64,000 bases of DNA from Cyrtodaria siliqua. Its lineage: Eukaryota; Mollusca; Bivalvia; Adapedonta; Hiatellidae. How positions within the stretch are numbered: the stretch's first letter is position 1; each line of letters opens with the position of its first letter. The notes under the pieces were generated by a model. The model ran no database searches. It saw only the letters and a program-made list of their open reading frames with translations, and was not told where the DNA came from. Location of the stretch: NCBI GenBank assembly GCA_037043455.1, contig JAWPHD010001219.1, positions 281,256 through 345,255 of the forward strand, in the 5' to 3' direction. The translations under genes were made by a program, and so were the position numbers. Positions 46,612-56,342 of the stretch are shown one piece after another.

Positions 46612-47271
46612 CAGTCTAAAAATGGAGGCTTTTTAGGCGCATTAGCTGGTTTGTTAACTAAAACAATTTTACCAACAGTTGCTAGATTTGCTCCAAAGAT
46701 ATTAGGGCCTTTGGCAACAGGGGCACTTAGTGGTCTGGCAAGTACTGGAATTGGTAAAATATTTCGAAATGGAATGGTAACTGTTCCTGCTGATAAAAAA
46801 CAAACACTTTTAAAATCAAATAAATTAACAGCTGCACAAAAAAGCAAAATAGCAAAGTCAAAAGGTTGCTGCACTATTAAACTAACAAAAAAACAACTGC
46901 AAGACGTACTGGCATGTGCTTCTAGTAATAAAACGGTAACTGTTCCCAGTAATAACAAACAGCAAGATGTAACGGCAACTGTTCCTAGTGATAAAAAACA
47001 AACACTTCTAAAATCAAAGAAATTAACAGCTGCGCAAAGAAACAAGATAGCAAAGTCAAAAGGCCGCTGCCCTGTTTAACTAACTAAAAAACAACAGCAG
47101 GACGGAGGATTTCTTGGAATGCTTGCATCGTTAGGAATTCCGTTGATCGGATCTCTTATTAGTGGCTTAACTGGAAAAGGTTTGCAAGTAGATAGAAGAG
47201 GACAAGGTTTGCAAGTAGACTCACAAATTAGACCGTACAGAAGTATCCCATTCATAAAAAAAAAAAATTAA
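46612..47271 (+). pseudogene. minor virion/core protein, 5'-deleted (element B)
   Basis: Homologous to 34213-34908 of element A but lacking its N-terminal module. It keeps the Gly/Ala-rich hydrophobic segment (NGGFLGALAGLLTKTILPTV), then two tandem copies of a basic unit (DKKQTLLKS.KLTAAQ, KIAKSKG), which is an internal duplication absent from element A. After an in-frame TAA (47077-47079) comes the GFLGMLASLG segment and the GKGLQV tail. Confidence 0.6.
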
Positions 47272-47696
47272 AAATGAACCTATATCTAACTTAGAGATAA
47301 TAAAATGGGTTAAGCAGCTAGGTAGACAGAACTTCAGTGGGGTGTACAGCAAAAACAAATTACCAGCAAAACAAAATAAACAAGAATGTGGTATTATTAA
47401 TCTATGATCATATTGGACCTGGTACACACTGGACTTGTTACTATGATAACTATTACTTCGATCCGTTTGGTCTGAGCCCACCAAAAGAAGTTTTAACTTA
47501 CTTACCTGATATAAAATACAACACCATTCATTATCAAGATAAAGCAAGTGTCCTGTGCGGATATTTCTGTTTGTACTTTGTCAAAAAGTTGCAAGAAGGA
47601 AATAGTGTGTACGATATTCTTTACAAATTATTAAAACCTCACAAGCCGATAGAAAATGAAAACACCATAACATCATATTTTGTAAACGAAGTTTAA
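47262..47696 (+). pseudogene. adenain-type cysteine protease (element B)
   Basis: A catalytic histidine (GTHWT), acidic residue (YYFDPFG) and cysteine region (VLCGYFCLYF) are all present in the usual order. A frame change near 47402 separates the N-terminal 45 codons from the catalytic part. The TAA stop abuts the start module of the PLA2 gene. This copy lacks the LINE-like insert of element A and serves as its empty-site reference. Confidence 0.9.
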
Positions 47697-47712
47697 TCTA
47701 ATCATATTATAT
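47697..47712 (+). promoter_or_regulatory. start-proximal module before the PLA2 gene (element B)
   Basis: TCTAATCATATTATAT lies exactly between the protease stop and the ATG. Confidence 0.65.
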
Positions 47713-48172
47713 ATGAGTTATTGCATAAAAGAAAAAAAGGTTACTGAAAATGTTGATCCTAAGTATGTTTTAGCAAATAATGGTAGAAAATGTTAAGAGC
47801 AACTTGTGCATCTTGTGGTATTACTAAAACAAAGTTTGTTAAAAACACAGAAGGTGGAAATATTGATATTCATAAAGCTTTGCTTCCTTTGCTACCCAAA
47901 AAGGGTTATAAATTCCTGGTTATAAATATTGTGGTCCGGGTAATCCGCTTGATAGCGGAGAGCCGGTAAATGAATTAGATGCTGTTTGTAAAGATCATGA
48001 TTATTGTTATGATAAAAATCCTAGTAATAAATCAATGTGTGATACAAACATGCTTGCCGGGTTGAAATCTAGTAAGTCTAAAACTATTAGAGAAAAGATT
48101 GCTAAAAATCTGATAGTAAAACCAGTTATTAGTACAAAATATAAACTTGGTCTTGGAAACTCAAAAAACTAG
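47713..48172 (+). pseudogene. phospholipase A2-domain protein, PX-like (element B)
   Basis: Same layout as 32511-32994: MSYC start, CASCG, then [13 protein letters not shown] and HDYCYD with the calcium loop and catalytic His-Asp, then a basic tail ending KLGLGNSKN. Frame changes near 47792 and 47905 break the gene before the catalytic domain. The integrase frame begins within a few bases of its stop. Confidence 0.85.
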
Positions 48173-48180
48173 AAAAGGCG

Positions 48181-49116
48181 TTGAAATGGACTGACAAGTT
48201 AGCAGATGAACTTCATAAGCCTATACGAAGAAAGTTCACTCAACGCCGTGTGATTGTTAATGAAATTGATAAAATATGGTCTGCTGACTTGGTTGATATG
48301 CAATCGTTTTCAAAGTATAATAAAGGTACTAAATATTTGCTAACTGTTATTGATTTATTTAGTAAATTTGCTTGGGTTGTACCCGTTCCAAATAAAACTG
48401 GTTAAGAAATTACCAAAGCATTCCAACAGATAATCAGTACAGGAAGACAGTGTAAATTGTTGTGGGTTGATCAAGGTGTGGAGTTTTATAACAAGACGTT
48501 TAAGCAATTCCTTGTTGATAATAAAATTAAAATGTATCACACGTTTAATTTCGGAAAAGCTGTAGTAATTGAACGATTTAATAGAACATTGAAAGAGAGG
48601 ATGTGGAAATATTTTACAGCAAACAATACAAACATATTTAGACGTGTTGCAAGAAATTGTTGACAAGTATAATAATACAAAACATCGGAGTATTAAAATG
48701 ACACCAATTGAAGCTAGTGATGAGAAAAATAAAGGAATGGTGTATTTCAACTTGTATGGAAAGATGAAAAGTAATCAAATTAAGCCAAAGTTTAAAATAG
48801 TTGATAATGTTAGAATCAGCAAATATAAAAGAACGTTTGAGAAAGGGTATACCCCAAATTGGACTGAAGAAATATTTGTTGTTGATGAAATTCAATATAC
48901 AAATCCTGTGACCTACAAAATAAAAGATTTAAACAACGAAAACATTGATGGAAGCTTTTATGAATTAGAAATGATAAAAGCAAGAAAGAAATATTCAGGA
49001 TTGAAAAAGGAATACGACGTCATTACAAAAAGAAACAAGCGTTGATTAAATGGAAGGGTTACAACGAGGATTTCAATAGTTGGGTCTCATTTAAGGATAT
49101 TGAAAATATTAAATAA
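48181..49116 (+). pseudogene. retroviral-type integrase with chromodomain (element B)
   Basis: SADLVDM, WVDQGVEFYN and the glutamate in IERFNRTLKE are the catalytic landmarks, followed by a C-terminal region (FEKGYTPNWTEEIFVVDEI) and a chromodomain (ALIKWKGYNEDFNSW). A TAA interrupts the frame at 48403-48405, and frame changes lie near 48640 and 48990. There is no promoter-like module or good ATG at the start, unlike the other genes, so expression may have depended on the upstream gene. Confidence 0.9.
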
Positions 49117-49152
49117 GGGCTTAAAAATAATTATATAGAGTATTATTATATA

Positions 49153-49468
49153 ATGGGACAAGAAAGATTAGAAAAGGTTTGTAGAAAACTTAACAATTTA
49201 AAAGATAAATATAGAAGAGAATTGATGAGAGGTAGGCAACTCCAAGTAGAATATGAAGCAGTTCGTGATTGTTTTTATGGACACCAATAAAAGACGACTG
49301 CTGGTTGAAATTGATAATTACGAACGTGAGCTAAATAAAAACAGGGAAGAGCTTCTTGAACTAAAATACAAAATAGCAAAGTGTAGGAAAATAAAATATT
49401 CCATGGTAAAAGATGATATGCATAGCGATGATGAAGACTACTGCCCGGTTCCGTTTGACTTTGCTTAA
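49153..49468 (+). pseudogene. coiled-coil protein next to the terminus (element B)
   Basis: Homologous to the intact gene at 31197-31529. The start MGQERLEKVCRKL follows an ATTATTATATA stretch. A frame change near 49280 is followed by a Lys/Glu-rich helical part and the acidic end SDDEDYCPVPFDFA. The final codons lie inside the terminal inverted repeat. Confidence 0.65.
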
Positions 49469-49733
49469 CGAGTTGCAAATGTTATGTTATTAAAATGACA
49501 ACCGGATTGATTAGTAGTATAGAAACTGGCGGTTTTTGGGCGAGTTTCCCTGAGCGGGGTTGCTTGAGAAAACTTTTCAAATATGTTGAGGTGTTGATTT
49601 AGGCGTGACTTACATTTATTTCTTGGTGGTGTGAATGAGAGTTAAGCTTGAGTACCCCCTGGCGTGTTTCATTAGTTTTTCTCATTCCCCGCGATGGGGA
49701 AGGTGGCCTGGAACCGCCAGTTTCTATACTACT
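49392..49733 (-). repeat. right terminal inverted repeat of element B
   Basis: Reverse complement of 37071-37412. The outer 221 bp (49513-49733) is itself bounded by the AGTAGTATAGAAACTGGCGG motif and its complement. Confidence 0.95.
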
Positions 49734-49739
49734 AACAAA
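49734..49739 (+). repeat. target site duplication, right (AACAAA)
   Basis: Exact match of 37065-37070. Confidence 0.9.
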
Positions 49740-50510
49740 TTGGTTACGGTTTTGTCCTCCATATGAAAAACAACCTCTTTTGTCGTATTTGGCAATGAAC
49801 TGATAAAGTCAGTTCCTATTTCACAAGAACTATTGCTACCATTTGTTTCATCCCATAAAAAGCATGTTCCCTATTTATCTCCAAGGGAGTATATTTATAG
49901 GTTGTATGATGACAATCAGCGCTTATAGTACACATCTCCAATTTCAGTGTGTGTTGTTGAAAGAACTGATTCTAAATCAAATGTTGCTGCAAAATAAAAT
50001 GAGTCATTTATAGCTTTTTCTTTGTCAGTCTTCTTTTCTGACTGTCTCTTTTAAAGTTTGATGTAGTTCATACTGTACACCAAGGTCACTATCTGCTACT
50101 CAATGTTCTTGGTTTCCTTTGTAAACCGCCCAAAGAGTACATTGGTCCTTTTTGGGTTTATGAAATGGTAGATTGTACTCGCTTACAAACACATTTCTAT
50201 AAACATTGAAATTACAAGGCACACTTTCTCTGCTTCTGCAATTGCTTTAATATAGTTCACACATTTTCCTAATGGACACATTTGGATCGAGGTACTTTCT
50301 CTTCGTATCTTTTCCAGTGTAATGCGATGATACAGTTGCAAAAGATTCGATATGATCTCGAATTTCTTTCAGTTTATCATCTGGTGTTTTGTTTTTAGAT
50401 GACAGTTTTCCTTTCCTATCATGTCTAACGAAACATCCGTGAACTTTATTTTTCATTGCATACTCAACTACCTTTTTTCTATGTTTATTGTTCCCAAGAC
50501 AAACTTCTTA
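49740..50510 (-). pseudogene. transposase-like gene, N-terminal part
   Basis: On the minus strand the frame contains IRDHIESFATVSSHYTGKDT, RKYLDPNVSIRKM and, beyond a stop, EYNLPFHKPKKDQC. I recall this order from a widespread invertebrate transposase-like family. The frame runs up to the right terminus of element B, and the other part lies beyond the left terminus (36600-37064). Several internal stops show it is not a working gene. Confidence 0.55.
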
Positions 50511-50544
50511 CAGACTCTCACATGTTGTGCCTTTTGTAAACAAT

Positions 50545-50740
50545 GCTAAAGGTAACAATTCCGCTAAATGTAACAACCGCCGCTAAAGGTAACAATTCCA
50601 AAGCTAAAGGTAACAGACTCCGCTAAAGGTTACAATCACCTCTTCCGCTAAAGGTAATAACGCTATCGCTAAAGGTAACAACTTTTCATGTTAACGCTAA
50701 AGATAACAACTGTCTACGCTATAGGTAACAACGTTTTTCA
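50545..50740 (+). repeat. degenerate array of CGCTAAAGGTAACAAC units
   Basis: About nine copies of a 16-17-bp core, (C)GCTAAAGGTAACAA, lie at irregular spacing (about 17-30 bp) with varied linkers. The core is better kept than the linkers. Confidence 0.75.
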
Positions 50741-50814
50741 ATATCTACAGTTTCAATGAAAATTTAGTTAACATGATCTTGTTAGTTACTGACGCATTTG
50801 ATTCGCTACCAACC

Positions 50815-51000
50815 GATGCGACCCGTATTGGCGTTGTTAGAGAGTGTGCTGGTCTCCTACTCGGACAGGTGGATTTTCTGCAGGTTCGAATTCCACTGGA
50901 AGCCTGACTTGTCAAGATAAAAAGTGTCGATTCTTGTGGAGATATACAGTATAGGTTCTACCCTTGAAAAATGGGGTGATCTGCCTCAACCGACCGTCAT
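50815..51000 (+). repeat. tRNA-derived SINE
   Basis: The tRNA-like head has an A-box-like GTGTGCTGGTCTCCTAC and a B box GGTTCGAATTCC. The body contains AAGTGTCGATTCTTG and GGTTCTACCC, shared with 56750-56880 and in part with the SINE at 60011. Confidence 0.65.
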
Positions 51001-51554
51001 ATATGGCCTAATATGTGCTAAAATGACGTAAAATACTATTCAAACAAAACAAAACTCCTCTTACATCAAGATCATGCCAAATTAAGGTTGTCATCTGCGC
51101 CATTAAGAGTGGTATGTGTATAAGCTGATTAGCTTGTTTAACGATGTGAATAAAACACGTATATGCAGTTTGTGATTGTTTAACTGTGATTTGGTTTCGT
51201 TTGGAGGTAATATACACCTTTAGTTAGATTTTAACAAAACATCGGGTGTATTAATAACGCACCCCACTGCTTGAAAACGCAATTTTTTTTTTGCTATAAT
51301 GGGTACGATATAATATAGCAAACAGAGATTTAAAAAAAAATAGATCACAGGTGAGGAGAAAAAAAATAATGCAGACTTGAACCAGTACTCCAGTAGGGTT
51401 CAAATCACTCGCTGTTGTTTAAGCCCCTCCTGTCAATAATGCCCCGACGAAGCTCCAGCTTTTGTCTGAGCCCCTAAATGGCGTTTCACAACAAAAGGGA
51501 CGCAACACATATATACTGCGATTTTATTGTGCTCGGAAATCCGGACTAGCCAAA
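51001..51554. other. gene-free stretch
   Basis: AT-rich DNA with poly-A runs near 51280-51370. No gene was recognised. Confidence 0.4.
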
Positions 51555-52150
51555 TCTAAATGAGATTGGGGCGAATCGCAAGAGAAAGCGTTCAATACCA
51601 TTATTGGATTGCTTACTTCCCCTCCTGTGTCGGCTTATGCAGATTTCCAGAAGCCTTTTGTTGTACATACCGATGCTTCCATCGATGGTCTTGGTGCAGT
51701 GTTGTATCAAGAGCAGGATGGAAAGCAACGAGTTGTTGCGTACGCAAGTAGCGGACTGCGTAAAAAAGTGAACGCAGCTACCCAGCGCATAAGTTAGAGT
51801 TGTTATGCCTCAAATGTGCCCTTACATACAAGTTCCATGACTATCTGTATGGAAACAATTTTGCGCAAAATGATGTAACAACCTCTGCACCATTTACATG
51901 GTCTAGCAATAGCTCATTTACACACTCTGCACCTTCTGGATCTGTTCAACAAGATGTGAACGACTCAACCCCGGATATGACAGCTACTAGGGTGGAAACA
52001 CCGTCCACAAGTTTTCCGCCAGATATTTCGATGGCTTCTCCGCCTCCGCGTCGGTCAACGCGCAACCGTAAACCGATAGACAGATACGGCACTTGGGTTA
52101 GAGGTTGTCGGGTGTTGAACCGTAACAGGGGAGAATGTTACAGACAAGTG
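51555..52150 (+). pseudogene. Ty3/gypsy polyprotein remnant with internal deletion
   Basis: The reading starts in the RT thumb (WGESQEKAF), enters the RNase H domain (KPFVVHTDASIDGLGAVLYQ with the catalytic Asp, then YASSGLRKK), reaches FHDYLYGN after a frame change near 51795, and jumps to the C-terminal end of a gypsy polyprotein (RRSTRNRKPIDRYGTWV). The RNase H end, integrase and chromodomain-type parts between them are missing. Confidence 0.8.
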
Positions 52151-52585
52151 TACTTATGTGTACCACTTCAGTTATTTTATGATAAGATGTATTCTAACAA
52201 GTTTGTTTTTATTTCGGTTAGTATACACCAACACTCTTACACTTATGTTACTGTGTATGCTGTTAGATGTATTGGAATGACTGAGTTTAGTTAGCATATT
52301 GTACTATAAGTGTATCATGTTACAATATTCTGAATGTGAATTAATGCATTACAAGTCATTGGTTTATAGTATATAGCATTGTACTATTTTTCAGCCTAAG
52401 TAATTGAGCTGGATGGCGCCCAGTAACCATTTACACTAGCATTATTGAGTATATTGTATGTAGTAATTGTTCAGCTCAAGAATGCAGTATGATCTATATA
52501 GTTGGTATTTCAGCTGAACGGATTCTATAATTAAGGTTATTTTAGAAGGGAATGCCAGGAGTCATTTTCTCTTGGCAGGGGAGAA
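52151..52585 (+). other. gypsy 3' non-coding region up to the polypurine tract
   Basis: AT-rich DNA between the polyprotein end and the LTR. It ends in GGCAGGGGAGAA, a good polypurine tract. A similar CAGGGGAGAATGTTACAG phrase at 52126-52142 may be a second, older tract. Confidence 0.55.
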
Positions 52586-53173
52586 TGTCACAGAGTCAAA
52601 ATATCCCATTTGGCATAGTATCGAAATCCTATATTTTCCCTATATGTTGTGGCCCTCCTGTTCAATCTAAGTGTCCGGAATGTGTCCATTGTTTGTATAT
52701 GTAAGTCAGGTCAGTCCATGTTTTGTTATGTCATGTGCATGTATACGTCAGTGTGGTCGAGTGATCTGATTGGGTATGAATGAACCTTAACCTCTTCTGT
52801 CTTTGAATTATGAATTCCAGCACAATGGGGACGCGCTCGCACTAGGCCATCTTGAACAGTCGCCATTTTATAGAGATTGTTGTATTTGCATTTACATCCA
52901 ATATAACTGCTGATAGCATATCTTAAGAGATCTCAATTTTACATCCATCCATGGTGAGTCATTGCTAAACTTGTTGTAATCATTTATCATGGACTTGATG
53001 CTAATTGTAATGTTGATGTGACGGCAATAATAGCGGCGGTTTTTTATATATCTAAGTTCAATAGAGATGTGATTTATTATATTGTATATAGGTGTTAATA
53101 TTGGAATTGAACTAGGATGGGATAACCATTACATGATTATATGTACTCTAATATGTTAACTGACTCTGTGATA
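52586..53173 (+). repeat. Ty3/gypsy 3' LTR
   Basis: It starts TGTCACAGAGTC directly after the polypurine tract and ends GACTCTGTGATA, an inverted match with one transition at the canonical CA end. The length is about 588 bp. The 5' LTR is not in this window. Confidence 0.65.
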
Positions 53174-53257
53174 AATATTAAGGCATTCGTTATTGTAAAT
53201 ACTTGTTTGTATATCGATAGGTCACCTAATAAAGGAATGAAAAGAAAAACCCATTCT

Positions 53258-53272
53258 AATTATATATACTGA
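53258..53272 (+). repeat. SINE target duplication, left
   Basis: AATTATATATACTGA, identical to 53598-53612. The right copy is the beginning of a MITE, so the SINE inserted at the MITE edge. Confidence 0.85.
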
Positions 53273-53597
53273 GGGCTGGCGTGGCGCAGTCGGTAGCGCG
53301 GCGGATTTGTAACCGGAGGCCCCGGGTTCAATCCTCCGTGGTGCCACTGAGTTCCGTCGGTGTGTTCTTGGGCAAGACACTTTTCCTTAGCCTCGTCCGT
53401 CGGATGGGGACGTAAACCGGGCGGTCCCGTGTATCGGTCTATCAACCGAGCACGTTAAAGAACCATAGGAATCTATTCGATAATAAGAGTAGGGCAGGTT
53501 CCCGGATTCCTATGTATCCTTCCCCTCTCTCTGGGGCGGCTCTAAATAACCTGTACTGTGTTGATGAGCCGTTAAACAACATTCAATTCAATTCAAT
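53273..53597 (+). repeat. full-length tRNA-derived SINE with (ATTCA)n tail
   Basis: The tRNA head has TGGCGCAGTCGGTAGCGCGG and GGGTTCAATCC as boxes A and B. The body contains TTGGGCAAGACACTTTTCC and CCGAGCACGTTAAAGAACC, and it ends in ATTCAATTCAATTCAAT. A 15-bp duplication flanks it. It is a SINE and not a tRNA gene because of the body, tail and duplication. Confidence 0.9.
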
Positions 53598-53606
53598 AAT
53601 TATATA

Positions 53607-54036
53607 TACTGAAACGCAAAAGAAACGCAACTCGGGAATTACCGCTATATATTGTATGTACAATATGCTACTGTAAATCGAAAGTAACATGGCTACGTAA
53701 GACCTTTCCTTTCGGGAAAAAATACTAAAACAACACATAATACAGCAAATAGTATTCCTTCAAAGTTTCATTATTGGCAGAGTACGCGTTTGACTCAAGC
53801 ATGTGTGCAACATTTTGCAAACTCTTTATGGTAAATACAGAGCTTCAACATTTATGAATTTCTTGTGTGATTAAAACGTCTACAACATCACAGTTGTGTC
53901 CTTTCTCTAGTTAACTGGAACTTTTTTGTTTACAAAACGTCTTGGGATTTCTTTGGAATATTATCTGGAATTAAGTGTGCAGTATATACAATATATAGCG
54001 GAAAATCCCGAGTTGCGTTTCCTTTGCGTTTCAGTA
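53607..54036. mobile_element. Tc1/mariner-type MITE
   Basis: The inverted ends of more than 50 bp start TACTGAAACGCAAAAGAAAC and end GTTTCCTTTGCGTTTCAGTA. The interior is non-coding. It is related in style to the element at 5964-6529. Confidence 0.8.
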
Positions 54037-54954
54037 TCTACACGACCCCGATGACATAAAGTATAGCGTGTGTAGCTTTAGGTATATAGGATACCACCAC
54101 TAACGTACAATATCACAGTGTCTGAACGGAAGTGTATCCATTCCGGTATTGAAGTTTGCTGAATCGAGGAACAGCACTGCAACATTACGAATATCATACA
54201 CCATAATTTATGAATCCGTACTGACTCACTCTATATTCAGGTAGTATAGGCCCAGGACATTATCGTCTGATATCGATTTTACATTATTTAGTATAATACA
54301 TCGTATAATGTATCATCTCATATAAAACGTCACGTGACCTGCGCGCATGTACTGCGCAGGTTGACACCACACCCGCGAAAACAACAACATAGCACGGAGG
54401 TTTACCAGTGCATTACATCTTGTGTTTGCAATATATTCTAATCAGATATCAAATAACTGTAATAAAACACACCACACACACTTATGTATTTTACCATGAT
54501 ATTTACCATGATTTATACGTCATGCTCTCCCTCGTTCGATAACAAAATAATCAAATCTGTGTATGTGATAATGGCCACCGGCGCAAACACATGCAACACA
54601 TACTAAAGGGACACTTGTCAATCTTGATTTTTTAAAAAATCACGGCGACCCGTTAGTCTTCCTACATAACTTGCATGTGTTGTATCTTTAATATTAACTA
54701 TTAGAATAGCTGAAAGCAAATTGTTTCTACCTATTACAAACTGTATATTATATTGCACCAATAGTGTAGTTAAAAATGTGTTAACATGAGATAGACAGTT
54801 GAAATCTCAAATGTTTATTTAATTGTCTGCAAGCAGTTTTAAAATGATACAGAATTAATAAATCGAGGTGCTTATTTATCCCTTTAATAGCGATTTGCTC
54901 AAAAACGATTTGATACTGCAAAATGATAAATAGGAGCATGCGGCACCACAAACA
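54037..54954. other. gene-free stretch
   Basis: No gene was recognised. AAGGGACACTTGTCAATCTTGA-like sequence at 54604 resembles the left end of the element at 61997, so a MITE fragment is likely here. Confidence 0.4.
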
Positions 54955-55335
54955 TAAACGTCGGGTTGACAATAGGAGTACTGCTTGCTTGGTACGACCA
55001 GTGACAAACAGGCCGATGGGGATTTATACCCGGTTCTAGAGTGCACCAAAACTAACTCTTACCCTATTGTTATCCCAAATAAACGGCACAGTGCAAATAA
55101 AGACATCCTTTCTAGACATTTCCTCTCATAATCAAACCAACATGTGTAGACAATATAAGTGAAACACAAAATGATCATGTATATATGAATAGACAATAGT
55201 CACGAAACATGCAGCGCGTGGTAAATTGATAGAATTATACTCTGTTTTGATAAACTTTCTAACACGTCTGATAAAGATCATGACCAAGGAGCTCACGAAG
55301 TTTGCATACCACGTCGCCATACAAGTCATGCTGCA
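54955..55335 (-). mobile_element. LINE-like 3' fragment, copy 3
   Basis: It shares GGGTTGACAATAGGAGTACTGC, CCGGTTCTAGAGTGCACC and ACAGTGCAAATAAAGACATC-type phrases with copies 1 and 2, in the same order, and includes a diverged remnant of the coding end (about 55240-55330). Confidence 0.6.
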
Positions 55336-56150
55336 AAAGAGTTCTTAGACTTAAAGTACTTTAAAAGTAGATCGATACAATTTAAAAAAAAATAATAATG
55401 GTACATGTAACAGTAGCTCTGATGGAGCGGCGTTTTAGTTATACACAGGTTACGAATGTTATCAAGCGTTCATATCCGCGTTAGAGCGTACTTTTACAAT
55501 TTCTTCACTTCAAAAGGTAGAAAGAAATATATAGTCCAATTCTATATTCTATAACTTTATTTCTACATGCTACCAACTATAATGGTGAATTAATATTTAC
55601 AACAGTTTACTAATAATGATAGTGTCTCTCTCACATAACTACTGATCTCTTGTATCCAGGAAAAGGTCACGGAAAAAAGCCCATAACAAGAAAACCCTTC
55701 CTTTTTATAAGGTCCCTTCCAAATAAGGGGTTAGCATGGTCGTAAATATTAGCATGCTAACTCATCAATCTTATAGCATCTACAAATAAGGAATGCTAAC
55801 ACATAAATCATGTAGCATTAGCATAAGCCTGGTTCATAGAGCATCTCCCAAATAAGGGATGCTAACCCATAAATTATGATCATTAGCATTAGCATGCGTT
55901 AGCCCTGTAGAGAGAAACACATCTAGATTTATGGTGCTAACCAAAGACAGACATAATGTCCTCAGTAACCAGGCTTGAATACTGGTACCTGTACAAAATT
56001 ACAACAGTACGGTATTAATTCAACTACTTATAGATCAGAAACCGGACTTTACAAAACCTGGTGATACAGCGTGTAAAAAAACAGATTCAGTAGTACATCG
56101 GGCCAGTGTGTCTAAGTAATCGTTAAATTAGTGTCCTCGAAGTGTTCAAT
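55336..56150 (+). other. upstream region of the CRIP-like gene
   Basis: About 55725-55930 holds degenerate repeats of the words TTAGCAT, GCTAAC and AAATAAGGGATG. The last part before the ATG at 56151 is presumed 5' UTR or promoter. No TATA box was assigned. Confidence 0.4.
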
Positions 56151-56190
56151 ATGCCGAAGTGTCCTACATGCGAGAAGGAAGTTTACTTCG
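56151..56190 (+). CDS. CRIP-like LIM protein, first coding exon
   Basis: ATG opens MPKCPTCEKEVYF plus one base, then a perfect donor (G|GTAAGT). This is the N-terminus of cysteine-rich intestinal-type LIM proteins, with the first CxxC zinc pair and KEVYF. In animals the exon commonly ends near this point. CRIP proteins are small single-LIM proteins of about 80 residues. The next exon would continue the LIM domain but was not found before the window end, so the intron is longer than 7.8 kb or the copy is broken. Confidence 0.7.
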
Positions 56191-56247
56191 GTAAGTTGTG
56201 CTTATTCTTCTAGTAGTATTTGTCATCTAATTATTTATGTAATAGAT

Positions 56248-56342
56248 AGAGTATGGTTTCATTGAGTTGGTTAATTTAAACATCGAGATGGGCGTAGCCC
56301 ATCGAGGTGTTTAAATTAACCAACGAGATGAAACCATACTCT
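56248..56342. mobile_element. small hairpin element
   Basis: Near-perfect inverted arms (AGAGTATGGTTTCATTGAG and its complement, ending CATACTCT) surround a centre GATGGGCGTAGCCCATC. It lies 60 bp into the first intron of the CRIP-like gene. Confidence 0.8.

Larger units (their letters stand above)
37071..49733. mobile_element. Polinton/adintovirus-like element B with TIRs and TSD
   Basis: This 12,663-bp element is bounded by inverted repeats of about 342 bp starting AGTAGTATAGAAACTGGCGG. A 6-bp direct duplication AACAAA lies immediately outside (37065-37070 and 49734-49739), the size expected for Polinton integrases. Minus-strand genes (polymerase and accessory ORFs) fill the left half and plus-strand virion and integration genes the right half. 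The pVI-like and major capsid genes seen in element A are absent, through one internal deletion near 46605. Almost every gene has at least one stop or frameshift, so the copy is a fossil despite well-kept ends. Confidence 0.95.

Noticed and set aside
50545..50740. CRISPR-like array of short repeats
   Set aside because: The linkers vary in length and are too short, with no cas genes. The surroundings are animal DNA.
53273..53345. Possible tRNA gene
   Set aside because: The A and B boxes are good, but the sequence continues into a SINE body with an ATTCA tail and target duplications. It is a tRNA-derived SINE.
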